Below, one piece after another: positions 46,742 to 56,400 of a DNA stretch of 64,000 nt (positions are counted from its first letter, which is position 1; the number at the start of each line of letters is the position of its first letter). The notes below the pieces were generated by a model, which saw only the letters and a program-made list of their open reading frames with translations, made no database searches and was not told the origin of the DNA. The position numbers and the translations under genes are program-made. This DNA is from Streptococcus pluranimalium (GTDB lineage: Bacteria; Bacillota; Bacilli; Lactobacillales; Streptococcaceae). The stretch lies in the NCBI RefSeq assembly GCF_002953735.1, contig NZ_CP025536.1, positions 564,001-628,000 on the forward strand, read 5' to 3'.

Positions 46742-46916
46742 TGGGACAGTTCTTAACTGCTTCAATCGTCGCAAAATCATCATTAGGAAATTCAGCTACT
46801 AATTCATCGCTATCTGTAAACTTAACGATACCATCGTCATGGTAATCAAACGCATCAGAATGGGTTTGGCAAAGCCCACAAGCGATACATTTTTCTGGAA
46901 TAAGTGATACTTTCAT
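46722..46916 (-). CDS. fer: Ferredoxin (single 4Fe-4S)
   Basis: The acidic ferredoxin of 64 residues has ligands in EKCIACGLC (Cys10, Cys13, Cys16) and a fourth Cys in VKNCPTKAL. The second cluster motif found in longer clostridial ferredoxins is lacking. It is an electron carrier in the cytoplasm. It is convergent with and overlaps ebsA, and diverges from the LysM protein gene. Confidence 0.93.
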   Translation of the reverse strand: MKVSLIPEKCIACGLCQTHSDAFDYHDDGIVKFTDSDELVAEFPNDDFATIEAVKNCPTKALML

Positions 46917-46961
46917 AGTATTATTGTAATATTATTTAATTTATTTAACAAGGGGGAAGTC

Positions 46962-47531
46962 ATGGGCAAGAAACCATGGGAATTGAAAATTTTTGAAACT
47001 AAGAAAGATGTTGGTGAACAGACATCACGAAAAGATAAACATAGTGGTTTTTTAAGTACTCCCCTGTTGACCGGTTTACTTAGTGTTTTCTTTTTAATTG
47101 TTGTCGGTATTTTGATTGTTGTCTTCTATACGTCAAATGGTGGAAGTGATGAAACTAAAGCAACATCAGGCTTTTATCGTTCGTCGCAATCTACTTCTAA
47201 AGAAGTGAAATCTTCTCAAGGACAATCAGCGAAGAAAAAGAAAACTTCCACTTCTAAGAAGAATAAAAAGAAAGAAGCGTCTACAGAATCTTCTACTAAG
47301 GTATCAACTCAAGAAAGTAGTTCAACAAGTTCTAGCTCAGAAGTAACTACTGAGGAAACAACGCCTTCTACAACAAATGGGCAAACGATTGTTGTTCAAG
47401 CTGGTGAAGGTGCAGCTTCAATTGCAGCTCGTGCAGGAATTTCAATTGAGCAGTTGCAGGCATTAAATCCACAAAATATGACATTGGGTTACTGGTACGC
47501 TAATCCAGGAGATGTTGTTAATGTCAATTAA
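46962..47531 (+). CDS. Membrane-anchored LysM protein (SAG1386/EF1546 family)
   Basis: This 189-residue protein has a short basic cytoplasmic tail, one membrane helix (about 31-54), a Lys/Ser/Thr-rich linker (about 60-135) and a C-terminal LysM-type domain ([20 protein letters not shown] through ALNPQNM). It is expected to bind peptidoglycan from the membrane. AAGGGGGAAGTC precedes the ATG. It is cotranscribed with cmk, which starts 20 bases behind its stop codon. Confidence 0.87.
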   Translation: MGKKPWELKIFETKKDVGEQTSRKDKHSGFLSTPLLTGLLSVFFLIVVGILIVVFYTSNGGSDETKATSGFYRSSQSTSKEVKSSQGQSAKKKKTSTSKKNKKKEASTESSTKVSTQESSSTSSSSEVTTEETTPSTTNGQTIVVQAGEGAASIAARAGISIEQLQALNPQNMTLGYWYANPGDVVNVN

Positions 47532-47550
47532 TTTAGAGAATGAGGACATC

Positions 47551-48231
47551 ATGAAATCTATAAAAATAGCTATTGATGGGCCTGCTTCAAGTGGTAAAAG
47601 TACAGTGGCCAAGATTATTGCTCGTAATCTTGGCTATACCTATCTTGATACAGGTGCTATGTATCGTTCTGCAACTTATCTTGCTTTAAAGCATCAATTA
47701 GACGATTCTAAAGTAGAAGAAATCCTTGAAAAACTATCAGAGTACCCTATTTCTTTTGGAAAAGACGAAAAGGGACAACAAACTGTTCTTATAGGATCAA
47801 TTGATGTAACAGATGCCATTCGTCAACCAGATGTGACCAATAATGTTTCCTGGGTTTCAGCATTGCCAGAGATTCGTGAAGAGCTTGTTGCTCAACAACA
47901 ACGTATCGCTGCACAAGGTGGGATTATCATGGATGGTCGTGATATTGGAACAGTTGTTCTTCCTGATGCGGAATTAAAAATCTTTTTGATTGCTTCGGTA
48001 GAAGAGAGGGCGGAACGTCGCTTTAAAGAGAACCTGGAAAAAGGGATTACAACTGATTTTGAAACGCTAAAAGATGAAATCGCCGCGCGTGATTATAAAG
48101 ACAGTCATCGTAAGGTATCACCATTAAAAGCTGCTGAAGATGCCATTACTTTTGATACAACTGGTATCTCAATCGAAGGTGTGGTTGACTTTATTCAAGA
48201 AAAAGCGAAGAAAATTATTGACAAGGGATAA
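47551..48231 (+). CDS. cmk: Cytidylate kinase
   Basis: The 226-residue P-loop kinase converts CMP and dCMP to the diphosphates. Walker A is [49 protein letters not shown] and the [10 protein letters not shown] lid region are typical. The frame begins earlier at 47512, but ATG 47551 with GAGGACATC in front gives the standard protein. A strong promoter for infC sits inside its last codons. Confidence 0.96.
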   Translation: MKSIKIAIDGPASSGKSTVAKIIARNLGYTYLDTGAMYRSATYLALKHQLDDSKVEEILEKLSEYPISFGKDEKGQQTVLIGSIDVTDAIRQPDVTNNVSWVSALPEIREELVAQQQRIAAQGGIIMDGRDIGTVVLPDAELKIFLIASVEERAERRFKENLEKGITTDFETLKDEIAARDYKDSHRKVSPLKAAEDAITFDTTGISIEGVVDFIQEKAKKIIDKG

Positions 48232-48246
48232 TAAAACTGTTATTAT
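48218..48246 (+). promoter_or_regulatory. Promoter of infC-rpmI-rplT
   Basis: Perfect TTGACA (48218-48223), 17-base spacer, TATTAT (48241-48246), overlapping the end of cmk. Confidence 0.85.
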
Positions 48247-48253
48247 GTTAACA

Positions 48254-48389
48254 ATGAGAAAAGCAGAAGTGAGAACTTCTCGCCTTGCGACTGACGTTGT
48301 CTGGCCCTACATATCAAGTTTCTTATTGGAACATAATGTGTGCGGGCTTGGTTTGTCAAGTCCGCTTTGTTTTTCTCTAAAAAAATAAA
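48254..48389 (+). promoter_or_regulatory. infC/L20-type ribosomal leader with terminator-like hairpin
   Basis: The leader of about 135 bases has GAGAAAAGCAGAAGTGAGAA-CTTCTC pairing near its start and ends with GCGGgCTTG / CAAGtCCGC followed by TTTGTTTTTCTC. That looks like an attenuator just before the infC ribosome site. Infc-rpmI-rplT operons in Firmicutes are autoregulated by L20 through such leaders. Confidence 0.65.
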
Positions 48390-48401
48390 GAGGTGAAGAT
48401 C

Positions 48402-48923
48402 ATAGCTAAAAAAGATCTATTCATCAACGACGAAATTCGTGTTCGCGAAGTTCGTTTAGTTGGTCTTGAAGGTGAACAATTAGGGATTAAACCATTATCA
48501 GAAGCTCAATCAATTGCCGATGAGGCTAATGTTGATTTAGTGCTTATCCAACCGCAAGCCACTCCACCTGTTGCTAAAATTATGGACTATGGTAAGTTCA
48601 AGTTTGAGTATCAGAAGAAACAAAAAGAGCAACGCAAAAAGCAAAGTGTTGTCACTGTTAAGGAAGTTCGACTTAGTCCAGTTATTGATAAAGGGGACTT
48701 TGAGACAAAGCTTCGTAACGGCCGTAAGTTCCTTGAAAAAGGAAATAAGGTTAAAGTTTCTATTCGCTTTAAAGGGCGTATGATTACTCATAAGGAAATT
48801 GGAGCAAAAGTGTTGGCTGAGTTTGCTGAAGCAACTCAAGATATTGCTATCATTGAGCAAAGAGCTAAAATGGATGGTCGCCAAATGTTCATGCAACTTG
48901 CACCGATTCCAGACAAGAAATAA
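48402..48923 (+). CDS. infC: Translation initiation factor IF-3
   Basis: IF3 keeps 30S subunits free and checks start codons. The N domain ([20 protein letters not shown]), the Lys-rich linker ([12 protein letters not shown]) and the C domain ([26 protein letters not shown]) are all seen. No ATG exists. The ribosome site AGAGGTG lies 6 bases before ATA 48402, giving 173 residues beginning [14 protein letters not shown] at 48393 is in frame but is itself part of the Shine-Dalgarno. A rare AUA start fits the known autoregulation of infC by start-codon discrimination. Confidence 0.93.
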   Translation: MAKKDLFINDEIRVREVRLVGLEGEQLGIKPLSEAQSIADEANVDLVLIQPQATPPVAKIMDYGKFKFEYQKKQKEQRKKQSVVTVKEVRLSPVIDKGDFETKLRNGRKFLEKGNKVKVSIRFKGRMITHKEIGAKVLAEFAEATQDIAIIEQRAKMDGRQMFMQLAPIPDKK

Positions 48924-48958
48924 CTTGTCAGATTATATCTATCAATAGGAGAAGAAAA

Positions 48959-49159
48959 ATGCCAAAACAAAAAACACACCGTGCATCAGCTAAACGTTTT
49001 AAACGTACAGGTTCAGGCGGATTGAAACGCTTCCGTGCTTTCACGTCTCACCGTTTCCACGGAAAAACTAAGAAACAACGTCGTCATCTTCGTAAAGCGT
49101 CAATGGTGAACGCTGGAGATTTCAAACGTATCAAAGCAATGCTTACTCGCCTTAAATAA
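48959..49159 (+). CDS. rpmI: 50S ribosomal protein L35
   Basis: The 66-residue, very basic protein starts [20 protein letters not shown] and has the typical [14 protein letters not shown] segment. It is the second gene of the infC-rpmI-rplT operon. AGGAGAAGAAAA precedes the ATG. Confidence 0.98.
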   Translation: MPKQKTHRASAKRFKRTGSGGLKRFRAFTSHRFHGKTKKQRRHLRKASMVNAGDFKRIKAMLTRLK

Positions 49160-49213
49160 TTAGGTCTGTAAACATTAACAGTATTATTGAGAATTATTCG
49201 GAGGAAAATATAA

Positions 49214-49573
49214 ATGGCTCGTGTTAAAGGTGGCGTTGTTTCACGCAAACGTCGTAAACGTGTTTTAAAATTAGCTAAAGGTTACTATGGAGCAAAACAC
49301 ATCTTGTTCCGTACTGCAAAAGAGCAAGTAATGAACTCTTACTACTATGCATACCGTGACCGTCGTCAGAAAAAACGTGATTTCCGTAAACTTTGGATTA
49401 CACGTATCAATGCGGCTGCTCGTATGAATGGTTTGTCATACTCTCAATTGATGCATGGTTTGAAACTTGCTGAGATTGAAGTAAACCGTAAAATGCTTGC
49501 TGATTTAGCAGTTAACGATGCAGCAGCTTTCACAGCTCTTGCAGATGCTGCTAAAGCAAAACTTGGTAAATAA
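49214..49573 (+). CDS. rplT: 50S ribosomal protein L20
   Basis: The 119-residue basic protein has the long N-terminal arm ([20 protein letters not shown]) and the globular end ([20 protein letters not shown]). It is essential for early 50S assembly and is the likely repressor of its own operon through the infC leader. A CGGAGGAAAAT ribosome site precedes it. Confidence 0.98.
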   Translation: MARVKGGVVSRKRRKRVLKLAKGYYGAKHILFRTAKEQVMNSYYYAYRDRRQKKRDFRKLWITRINAAARMNGLSYSQLMHGLKLAEIEVNRKMLADLAVNDAAAFTALADAAKAKLGK

Positions 49574-49581
49574 TTATCAAT

Positions 49582-49612
49582 GAAAGAACTGGAAAACCAG
49601 TTCTTTTTTTTA
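49582..49612 (+). terminator. Terminator of infC-rpmI-rplT
   Basis: AAAGAACTGG / CCAGTTCTTT hairpin with a short loop, followed by TTTT. Confidence 0.9.
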
Positions 49613-49667
49613 GGTATACTTTTTGATATAATAAAGGATAACGATTAAATGACATAGGATAACATAG

Positions 49668-51500
49668 ATGAACATTGAAGACTTAAAAAAACGTCAGGAG
49701 AAGATTCGTAATTTCTCCATTATTGCTCATATCGACCATGGAAAATCGACACTAGCTGACCGTATTTTAGAAAAAACAGAAACAGTCTCAAGTCGAGAAA
49801 TGCAAGCACAATTGCTTGATAGTATGGACTTGGAGCGTGAGCGTGGCATTACCATTAAATTAAATGCTATTGAGCTCAATTATACAGCTAAAGATGGCGA
49901 GACGTATATTTTTCACTTGATTGACACACCAGGGCACGTTGACTTTACCTATGAGGTATCACGTTCCTTGGCTGCCTGTGAGGGAGCTATCTTGGTTGTT
50001 GATGCAGCACAAGGTATTGAAGCTCAGACACTTGCCAATGTCTATTTAGCTTTGGATAATGACTTAGAAATCATGCCAGTCATCAATAAAATCGACTTGC
50101 CAGCTGCAGATCCTGAGCGTGTCCGTACGGAAGTTGAAGATGTAATTGGACTTGATGCGTCAGCTGCTGTTTTAGCTTCTGCCAAGGCTGGTATTGGTAT
50201 CGAAGAAATCTTGGAGCAGATTGTTGAAAAAGTTCCAGCACCATCAGGCGATGTAGCAGCACCACTTCAAGCCTTGATTTTCGACTCTGTTTATGATGCT
50301 TACCGCGGGGTTATCCTTCAGGTTCGTGTGACTAATGGAATGGTTAAGCCGGGTGACAAGATTCGACTCATGTCTAATGGTAAAACCTTTGATGTAACTG
50401 AAGTCGGTATTTTTACGCCTAAGGCTGTTGGGCGTGACTACTTGGCAACAGGTGATGTTGGTTACATTGCGGCATCGATCAAGACCGTAGCAGATACGCG
50501 TGTTGGTGATACCATTACCTTGGCTGATAATCCTGCGAGCGAGCCACTGTCTGGCTACAAGCAAATGAACCCAATGGTTTTTGCGGGACTATATCCGATT
50601 GAATCCAATAAATATAACGATTTGCGTGAAGCTTTGGAAAAACTCCAGTTGAATGATGCTAGTTTGCAATTTGAACCGGAAACGTCACAAGCTTTGGGAT
50701 TTGGTTTCCGTTGTGGCTTTCTAGGTCTACTTCACATGGATGTTATTCAAGAGCGTTTAGAGCGTGAATTTAACATTGATTTGATTATGACTGCGCCATC
50801 GGTAGTTTACAATGTTAATACAACGGATGGTGAGATTTTAGAGGTTTCTAACCCTTCTGAATTTCCTGATCCTACGCGTATTGATGCCATTGAAGAACCT
50901 TATGTTAAAGCTCAAATCATGGTACCACAAGAGTATGTTGGAGCTGTGATGGAATTGGCTCAGCGTAAACGTGGTGATTTTGAAACTATGGAATACATTG
51001 ATGACAATCGTGTTAATGTTATCTATCAAATTCCATTGGCTGAAATTGTCTTTGACTTCTTTGATAAGCTCAAATCCTCGACACGTGGTTATGCTAGCTT
51101 TGATTATGAAATATCAGAGTATCGTCGCTCACAATTGGTTAAGATGGATATCCTTCTTAATGGGGACAAGGTCGATGCCCTCAGCTTTATTGTTCACAAA
51201 GAATTTGCCTATGAACGTGGGAAACTCATTGTGGATAAGTTGAAGAAAATCATTCCTCGTCAACAATTTGAAGTGCCAATTCAAGCGGCTATTGGTCAAA
51301 AAATTGTGGCACGTACAGATATCAAAGCCCTTCGTAAAAATGTTTTGGCTAAATGTTATGGTGGTGACGTTTCACGTAAACGTAAATTGCTTGAAAAACA
51401 AAAAGCCGGTAAGAAGCGCATGAAATCTATTGGTTCAGTTGAAGTACCGCAAGAAGCCTTCTTGAGTGTCCTTTCAATGGACGATGATGAGAAGAAATAA
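49668..51500 (+). CDS. lepA: Elongation factor 4 (LepA)
   Basis: This 610-residue translational GTPase has G1 [14 protein letters not shown]2 GITIK, G3 DTPGHVDF and G4 NKIDLP, EF-G-like domains II, III and V, and the unique LepA C-terminal domain ([20 protein letters not shown]). It back-translocates or rescues stalled ribosomes under stress. A TGA-TATAAT promoter lies at 49624-49632, behind the L20 terminator. Confidence 0.97.
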   Translation: MNIEDLKKRQEKIRNFSIIAHIDHGKSTLADRILEKTETVSSREMQAQLLDSMDLERERGITIKLNAIELNYTAKDGETYIFHLIDTPGHVDFTYEVSRSLAACEGAILVVDAAQGIEAQTLANVYLALDNDLEIMPVINKIDLPAADPERVRTEVEDVIGLDASAAVLASAKAGIGIEEILEQIVEKVPAPSGDVAAPLQALIFDSVYDAYRGVILQVRVTNGMVKPGDKIRLMSNGKTFDVTEVGIFTPKAVGRDYLATGDVGYIAASIKTVADTRVGDTITLADNPASEPLSGYKQMNPMVFAGLYPIESNKYNDLREALEKLQLNDASLQFEPETSQALGFGFRCGFLGLLHMDVIQERLEREFNIDLIMTAPSVVYNVNTTDGEILEVSNPSEFPDPTRIDAIEEPYVKAQIMVPQEYVGAVMELAQRKRGDFETMEYIDDNRVNVIYQIPLAEIVFDFFDKLKSSTRGYASFDYEISEYRRSQLVKMDILLNGDKVDALSFIVHKEFAYERGKLIVDKLKKIIPRQQFEVPIQAAIGQKIVARTDIKALRKNVLAKCYGGDVSRKRKLLEKQKAGKKRMKSIGSVEVPQEAFLSVLSMDDDEKK

Positions 51501-51519
51501 GTTGATATGATGTAGGGAA

Positions 51520-52320
51520 ATGATGACTATTACGAAGAAAAATTTAGAAACAACTATTGGTGATTTATCGATTCACTACCGAAAAGGTAATCCGACGCTT
51601 ATTTTTCTCAGTGGTATTGGTAGCTTCCCAACCTTCGAAAATTTTTCAGCAATTATCAAACCTTTACCTAAAAACTTTGGTATCTTAACCCTTGATTATC
51701 CCAATATTGGAGAATCAAGTTTAAAGAATCAAAGAGAGCTCACATTGGTTGACTGGATAGAGGCTATTGAACTTGTATTAGATAGCTTACAAGTTGAGGA
51801 TTATATTTTGATTACTCATAGTATTGCTGGTATACTCGGACTTAGATTAATGACTAAACGATTAGGATGTAAAGGTTTTATAGGAATTGAACCTTCCACA
51901 GTAGCCATTTTGACGGGAATAGTTGATTATTCTCAAGAATTTGGACGAGTGAACCAAATTATTTCTGAAATAGGTGTTAGGAATTATTTACAGGGAATCT
52001 CTCGACAAGGGTTGAATGAAATAGAAAATAAAGCTCTTTGGGATGCTTTTGATAGAACTGAGAAGCGCTTATCAACTATTGCTGAATCTGATTTTGCTGC
52101 CTTTCCAGATTTGAATAAGAGTGACTTTGCTAGTCAACCTAGTATTCCAAAAGATATTCCTAGCTTTGTTTTTAGTCAAGCTTTTCGAAGAGAGGAATAT
52201 GAAGCGTCAGAGTATCAAAATCGAGAAGGTAGATACCACCTATATCTGACTGGTGATCATCATTATTTACATTGGACAGAAAGTGAAGCTATTCTTAAAG
52301 TCATCAAATCTGTTGTGTGA
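51520..52320 (+). CDS. Alpha/beta hydrolase
   Basis: This 266-residue cytoplasmic protein has the strand-loop LIFLSGIGSFPTFENFSAI (oxyanion region), a nucleophile elbow THSIAGILGLR (Ser in HSIAG instead of the usual GxSxG), and a C-terminal YLTGDHHYLHWTES with the likely catalytic His. The substrate is unknown. It follows lepA by 19 bases and may be cotranscribed. ATG 51520 or 51523 is possible. Confidence 0.8.
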   Translation: MMTITKKNLETTIGDLSIHYRKGNPTLIFLSGIGSFPTFENFSAIIKPLPKNFGILTLDYPNIGESSLKNQRELTLVDWIEAIELVLDSLQVEDYILITHSIAGILGLRLMTKRLGCKGFIGIEPSTVAILTGIVDYSQEFGRVNQIISEIGVRNYLQGISRQGLNEIENKALWDAFDRTEKRLSTIAESDFAAFPDLNKSDFASQPSIPKDIPSFVFSQAFRREEYEASEYQNREGRYHLYLTGDHHYLHWTESEAILKVIKSVV

Positions 52321-52373
52321 TATATCATTTGATTTTCAATTTCATTACTTCTATTTTTAATCTTTTATACTAT

Positions 52374-52430
52374 ATTGAAACCACTCCTGTGTTCTAGTTT
52401 ATTAGAGTTTAATAGGAGTTTTTTGTATAT
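52374..52430 (+). terminator. Terminator before the pilus operon
   Basis: ACTCCT / AGGAGT with inner CTAGTTTATTAG pairing, followed by TTTTTTG. The rest of 52321-52571 holds only the pilus promoter. Confidence 0.7.
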
Positions 52431-52534
52431 CCGAAAACTAGATGAATGGTATTATTTTGGTAAAAATCAAAAAATGAAATTATCAGATTTTTTTCTGGTT
52501 TTAAGTTGTTATTTCAATAAAAATACTTAAAATA

Positions 52535-52543
52535 TGCTATAAT
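52535..52543 (+). promoter_or_regulatory. Extended -10 promoter of the pilus operon
   Basis: TGC-TATAAT, -10 at 52538-52543, with no recognisable -35. The leader is about 20 bases. Confidence 0.6.
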
Positions 52544-52571
52544 GACCTAATAGATTTTAAAGGATATTGTA

Positions 52572-52832
52572 TTGGAAAAAGAGTTAAAAAAATTAAAACG
52601 TGATCAATTATTAGAAATAATGTTGAGACAACAAGAAAAAATTGAAGAACAAGAAAAAGTGATTAGCGAGTTAGAACATAAATTAAATGATAAACGAATA
52701 GCAATAGAAACTTGTGGCTCTATTGCTGAAGCATCTTTAGTTTTAAATGATATCTTCAATTCAGCCCAAGCAGCAGCAGACCAATATTTGGATAATATTA
52801 AGCAACAAGCTAAAAACAATGGAGTTCATTGA
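52572..52832 (+). CDS. Small coiled-coil protein, first gene of the pilus operon
   Basis: The 86-residue soluble protein is rich in Glu, Lys and Gln. A heptad-like coiled coil covers about residues 1-45 (IMLRQQEKIEEQEKVISELE). A conserved-looking second half follows: GSIAEASLVLNDIFNSAQAAADQYL. Similar short proteins occur in front of signal peptidase genes in other Firmicutes, with no known function. It begins at TTG with AAAGGA 7 bases upstream. Its TGA overlaps the ATG of the signal peptidase, so the two are coupled. Confidence 0.75.
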   Translation: MEKELKKLKRDQLLEIMLRQQEKIEEQEKVISELEHKLNDKRIAIETCGSIAEASLVLNDIFNSAQAAADQYLDNIKQQAKNNGVH

Positions 52833-53404
52833 TGACAAAATTAAGCTTAAATTCTAAGGATTTTTCACGAGAATTGGAACGTGTGAGATATCAAAGACGG
52901 TTCTGGATGATCGTTAGAAATACGGTGTATATTTTATTGGGTGTAGCTTCAATTGCAATTTTAATTGCAGTTTTATGGTTACCGGTTTTACGAATCTATG
53001 GCAGATCGATGAATAAAACACTGTCTGAAGGTGATATTGTGATTAGTCAAAAAGGTTCAAAGTTTAAATCAGGTGAAGTCATAGCTTTTTATTACAATAA
53101 TAAAGTTCTTGTCAAGCGTGTTATTGCAAAATCAGGTGATTGGGTTGAAGTAACTCCTGAAGGTGATGTTTATGTCAACCAAAAAAAATTAAAAGAACCT
53201 TATATTATGGCGAAAGCTTTGGGAGAGAGTAATATTAAATATCCTTATCAAGTTCCTGATGGTCAGATTTTTGTGATGGGAGATAACCGTAAGACATCTA
53301 TTGATTCTAGAAATACGTCTATTGGTGGAGTCTCTCAAGAGCAGATTGTTGGTGAAGTTTCTTTTCGAATTTGGCCGATATCAAATATTGGACCAATCAG
53401 GTAA
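52832..53404 (+). CDS. Signal peptidase I of the pilus locus (SipA/LepA-type)
   Basis: The 190-residue S26 peptidase has one N-terminal membrane helix (about 31-52). The catalytic Ser59 is in YGRSM and Lys95 in VLVKRVIAKSGD. Box E, MGDNRKTSIDSRN, is also present. In S. pyogenes FCT loci the SipA homologue has lost these residues and works as a chaperone; here both are kept, so real peptidase activity is likely, perhaps on the pilins. ATG 52832 overlaps the preceding stop. Confidence 0.9.
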   Translation: MTKLSLNSKDFSRELERVRYQRRFWMIVRNTVYILLGVASIAILIAVLWLPVLRIYGRSMNKTLSEGDIVISQKGSKFKSGEVIAFYYNNKVLVKRVIAKSGDWVEVTPEGDVYVNQKKLKEPYIMAKALGESNIKYPYQVPDGQIFVMGDNRKTSIDSRNTSIGGVSQEQIVGEVSFRIWPISNIGPIR

Positions 53405-53424
53405 TATTGAGAGGTATACTGATT

Positions 53425-56400
53425 TTGAGAAAATATTATATGATTTTAAAAGAGTCTATTGTGAAGGGGAAGTACAAGAAGATATGGAAAAGTCTGTTCT
53501 GGGCGAGTATTTTGGTAACGACATTCTTAACCACTTACTTTTTAATTTTACCAGCAATCACAGTGGAGACTCAAAAAACGGATAATGTAGGAATATCATT
53601 ATCAAGCTCCTCCCCAGTGAATGAGACTCCTAAAGAAGTCACTGGTAGCCCCCCTTCTAGCGAAGATCAAACGGAATTTAAACATGATATAAAAACAGAA
53701 ACTTCAAGTGCTCAAAAAGAAGAAACCTCTGATTCTTCGTCAAACGACACAACACAAGAAACGACACCAAACGCTTCGAAAGAAAAAGAGACAGCTTTTC
53801 TTAAGGATACCTTAATTCATAAAGGTGAGGGCTTTGAGATTCACGTAACTGTTGGGGAAGAAGCTGAGCTTCCTAGAGATACTCATTTGGAAGTCTCAGA
53901 AGTGAAAGAGATGGATCAATCTTTTGAAACCTATAAACAAAAAACTCTTGAGAAGGTTTCTAGAAAAGATGACGAAATCAAAAGCTTATTTTTTTATGAT
54001 ATAACTCTCGTTTCGAACGGCAAGGAGATACAACCATCATCTGCCGTTAAAGTAGAAGTAGTGTATGATAATCCTTTAGAAGTCTCTGATGAAGAGTTAG
54101 AAATCGTTCACTTTAAAGACAATGGAGCTCTGGAAGTTCTAAAATCGAAAACTGATCCAGAGACAGTTGATTCTTCTAGTGATATTGCTTTTAGAACAGA
54201 ATCTTTTTCAGTATATGCCATTGTTCAACCGGATAACACGAAACTACCTCTGAGGACTTATATCTTCGAAAATGCTGATGGTTCGCAATATCTGTTTAAA
54301 ACAAATAGTGACACAGAAACAGATACTCAAATCATAAAAGACGGACAAAGTCTTCATGGTGTAGGGATTCCATATGTTGATGATGATAAGCATTTTAATG
54401 GATGGTATATTTTTAATAAAGATACGAACACTTACGGAGATGAAATTCACTTTGAAGAAGCTATTGAAGTGAAGCAAACAGAGACGATTTATGTTAGGCC
54501 AAGTTATGGAAATGTTGCCTACGTGACGTTTTATGATAATGAAGATGGCACTTTAGTTTTAGAGAAACATCAAGTTGCGCTAGAAGAGGGCAAAGGAACA
54601 GTAAATCTAGCTGAACACACGGCTGTTTCACCTTCAGCTACTCAAGTATTTGCAGGGTGGTCATTGACCAAAGGTGGTTCTGTGATTACTGAAAATATTA
54701 CTAACTATCCGATTGCTAAAGATACTGTTTTTTACCCAATATTTAAAGAATCTAAAAAGATTGAATTCAATACAGGTGACATTGGTGAGGGTGCACCTTA
54801 CGTAGCTCCGAAATTTGTTATTGAGGGTGAAAAAGCTGAAAGTATTAAGCCGACAGATCCGACTCGAAATGGTTACACATTTGGAGGATGGTATCGAGAT
54901 AGTAATTATCAAACGGCATTTGATTTTTCATCAACTGTTACTGAAGACATTGTTCTATACGCTAGATGGCTTCCTGCGACAGCCAACTACACGATTGTGT
55001 ATTGGCAACAGTCTAAAACAGATTCTAAAAATAGTTTAGCAGCAGATAAGACTTACGATTACGCAGGGCAAGTAAGCCGAACCGCCACTGTAGATTCGAT
55101 TGTTTCCCTGACATCTTCAGACAGGAATCCAGATTCTAAAGGATTTGTTTATACTAATGCGAGAGGAGAAACGAGTACTGTTGTAAAGGCAGATGGTTCA
55201 TCCATTATCAATGTCTATTTTGACCGAAAATTGATAACGATGCGTTTTTTAAATGATACATACTATAGAAGCTATACAGGACCAGTTGCTGTGAATAGTA
55301 CAGTATGGACTAGTCCAACCTATGCTCAGTATGTAACAACTTACACTGGCCTTTATGGAACAAGTTTAGCCGAAAATGGTTACACTTGGCCAAGTTCTGG
55401 AACTCAGAATTGGACGTACTATGCTTCGGGTGGTCAAGCTCGAGGAATGAGTTATCTAGGAGAATTTATTTTACCAGAAGATACGTATGATACCTCGAAT
55501 ACTGAGATTCGTTTTTATCGGAATGGTAGAAAGACCGTTAACTACTATTTTTATAAACAGAATATAGATGGTACCTATAGTAGCACTCCGACTGATGTTG
55601 GTTCTGGTCAAATGGCAACTTTTACTTTTTCAGAAAAATATAGTGGTTTTAATGTAGCCTGGTATAGGCGTTATTATTCTGGAACAACTAGTTCCTATGA
55701 TAGTGATTGGCGAAAAGCAGCAAATAATGGAACAACTCAAACTTTCTATACTTACGGAACCTACTATAATTCTGTAGATTATCCATTAGATTTGCATATT
55801 CAATATGACCGAAAGGCATATCATATTAATTTCTTAGATCCTCTGAATAATCAAGAACTTACTAATTTTGATCCAGTTAGTGTCTACTATGAAGATAATC
55901 TATCTAAATACAAGCCTGATACAACGATTGACAAACCTACTCCGAGTCTCCCTGGCTATCGCTGGGATGGTAAATGGTATAAAGACCAAACGTTGACCCA
56001 GGAGATTGATTGGTCGATTACTATGCCATCACATGACTTAAAGGTTTACGCTGGTTGGGAGAAAATTCGATATGATGTTACTATCGAAGCTAATGGAGGA
56101 GAATTGCTTGATACACAGGCAACATACTTCACTTTGGATTATGGTGAAAAAATTACAGAGTTTGCTAATATCACACGTGATTATGTAGAAGATCCAAATG
56201 GAGAGTACTATTATAGACACGATACGGATAATGGCCTTGCAACAGATGGTAGACATGCTCATTATACAAAAGACCCTACAGAACCAAACGTTGATACGAC
56301 CAAGCGTTATCGCTACGAGAAAGATGCTTATAAACTAGTAGGTTGGTACTACGTGAATGCTGATGGAACAACTCGTCCCTATAACTTTTCTGGAATCGTT

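Noticed and set aside
48140..48388. 82-aa ORF across the end of cmk and the infC leader
   Set aside because: It runs through the infC promoter, leader and terminator-like hairpin, which explain the sequence better.
53301..53585. 94-aa ORF overlapping signal peptidase and tip gene
   Set aside because: Shifted frame across the junction of two clear genes; no ribosome site and no homologous features.
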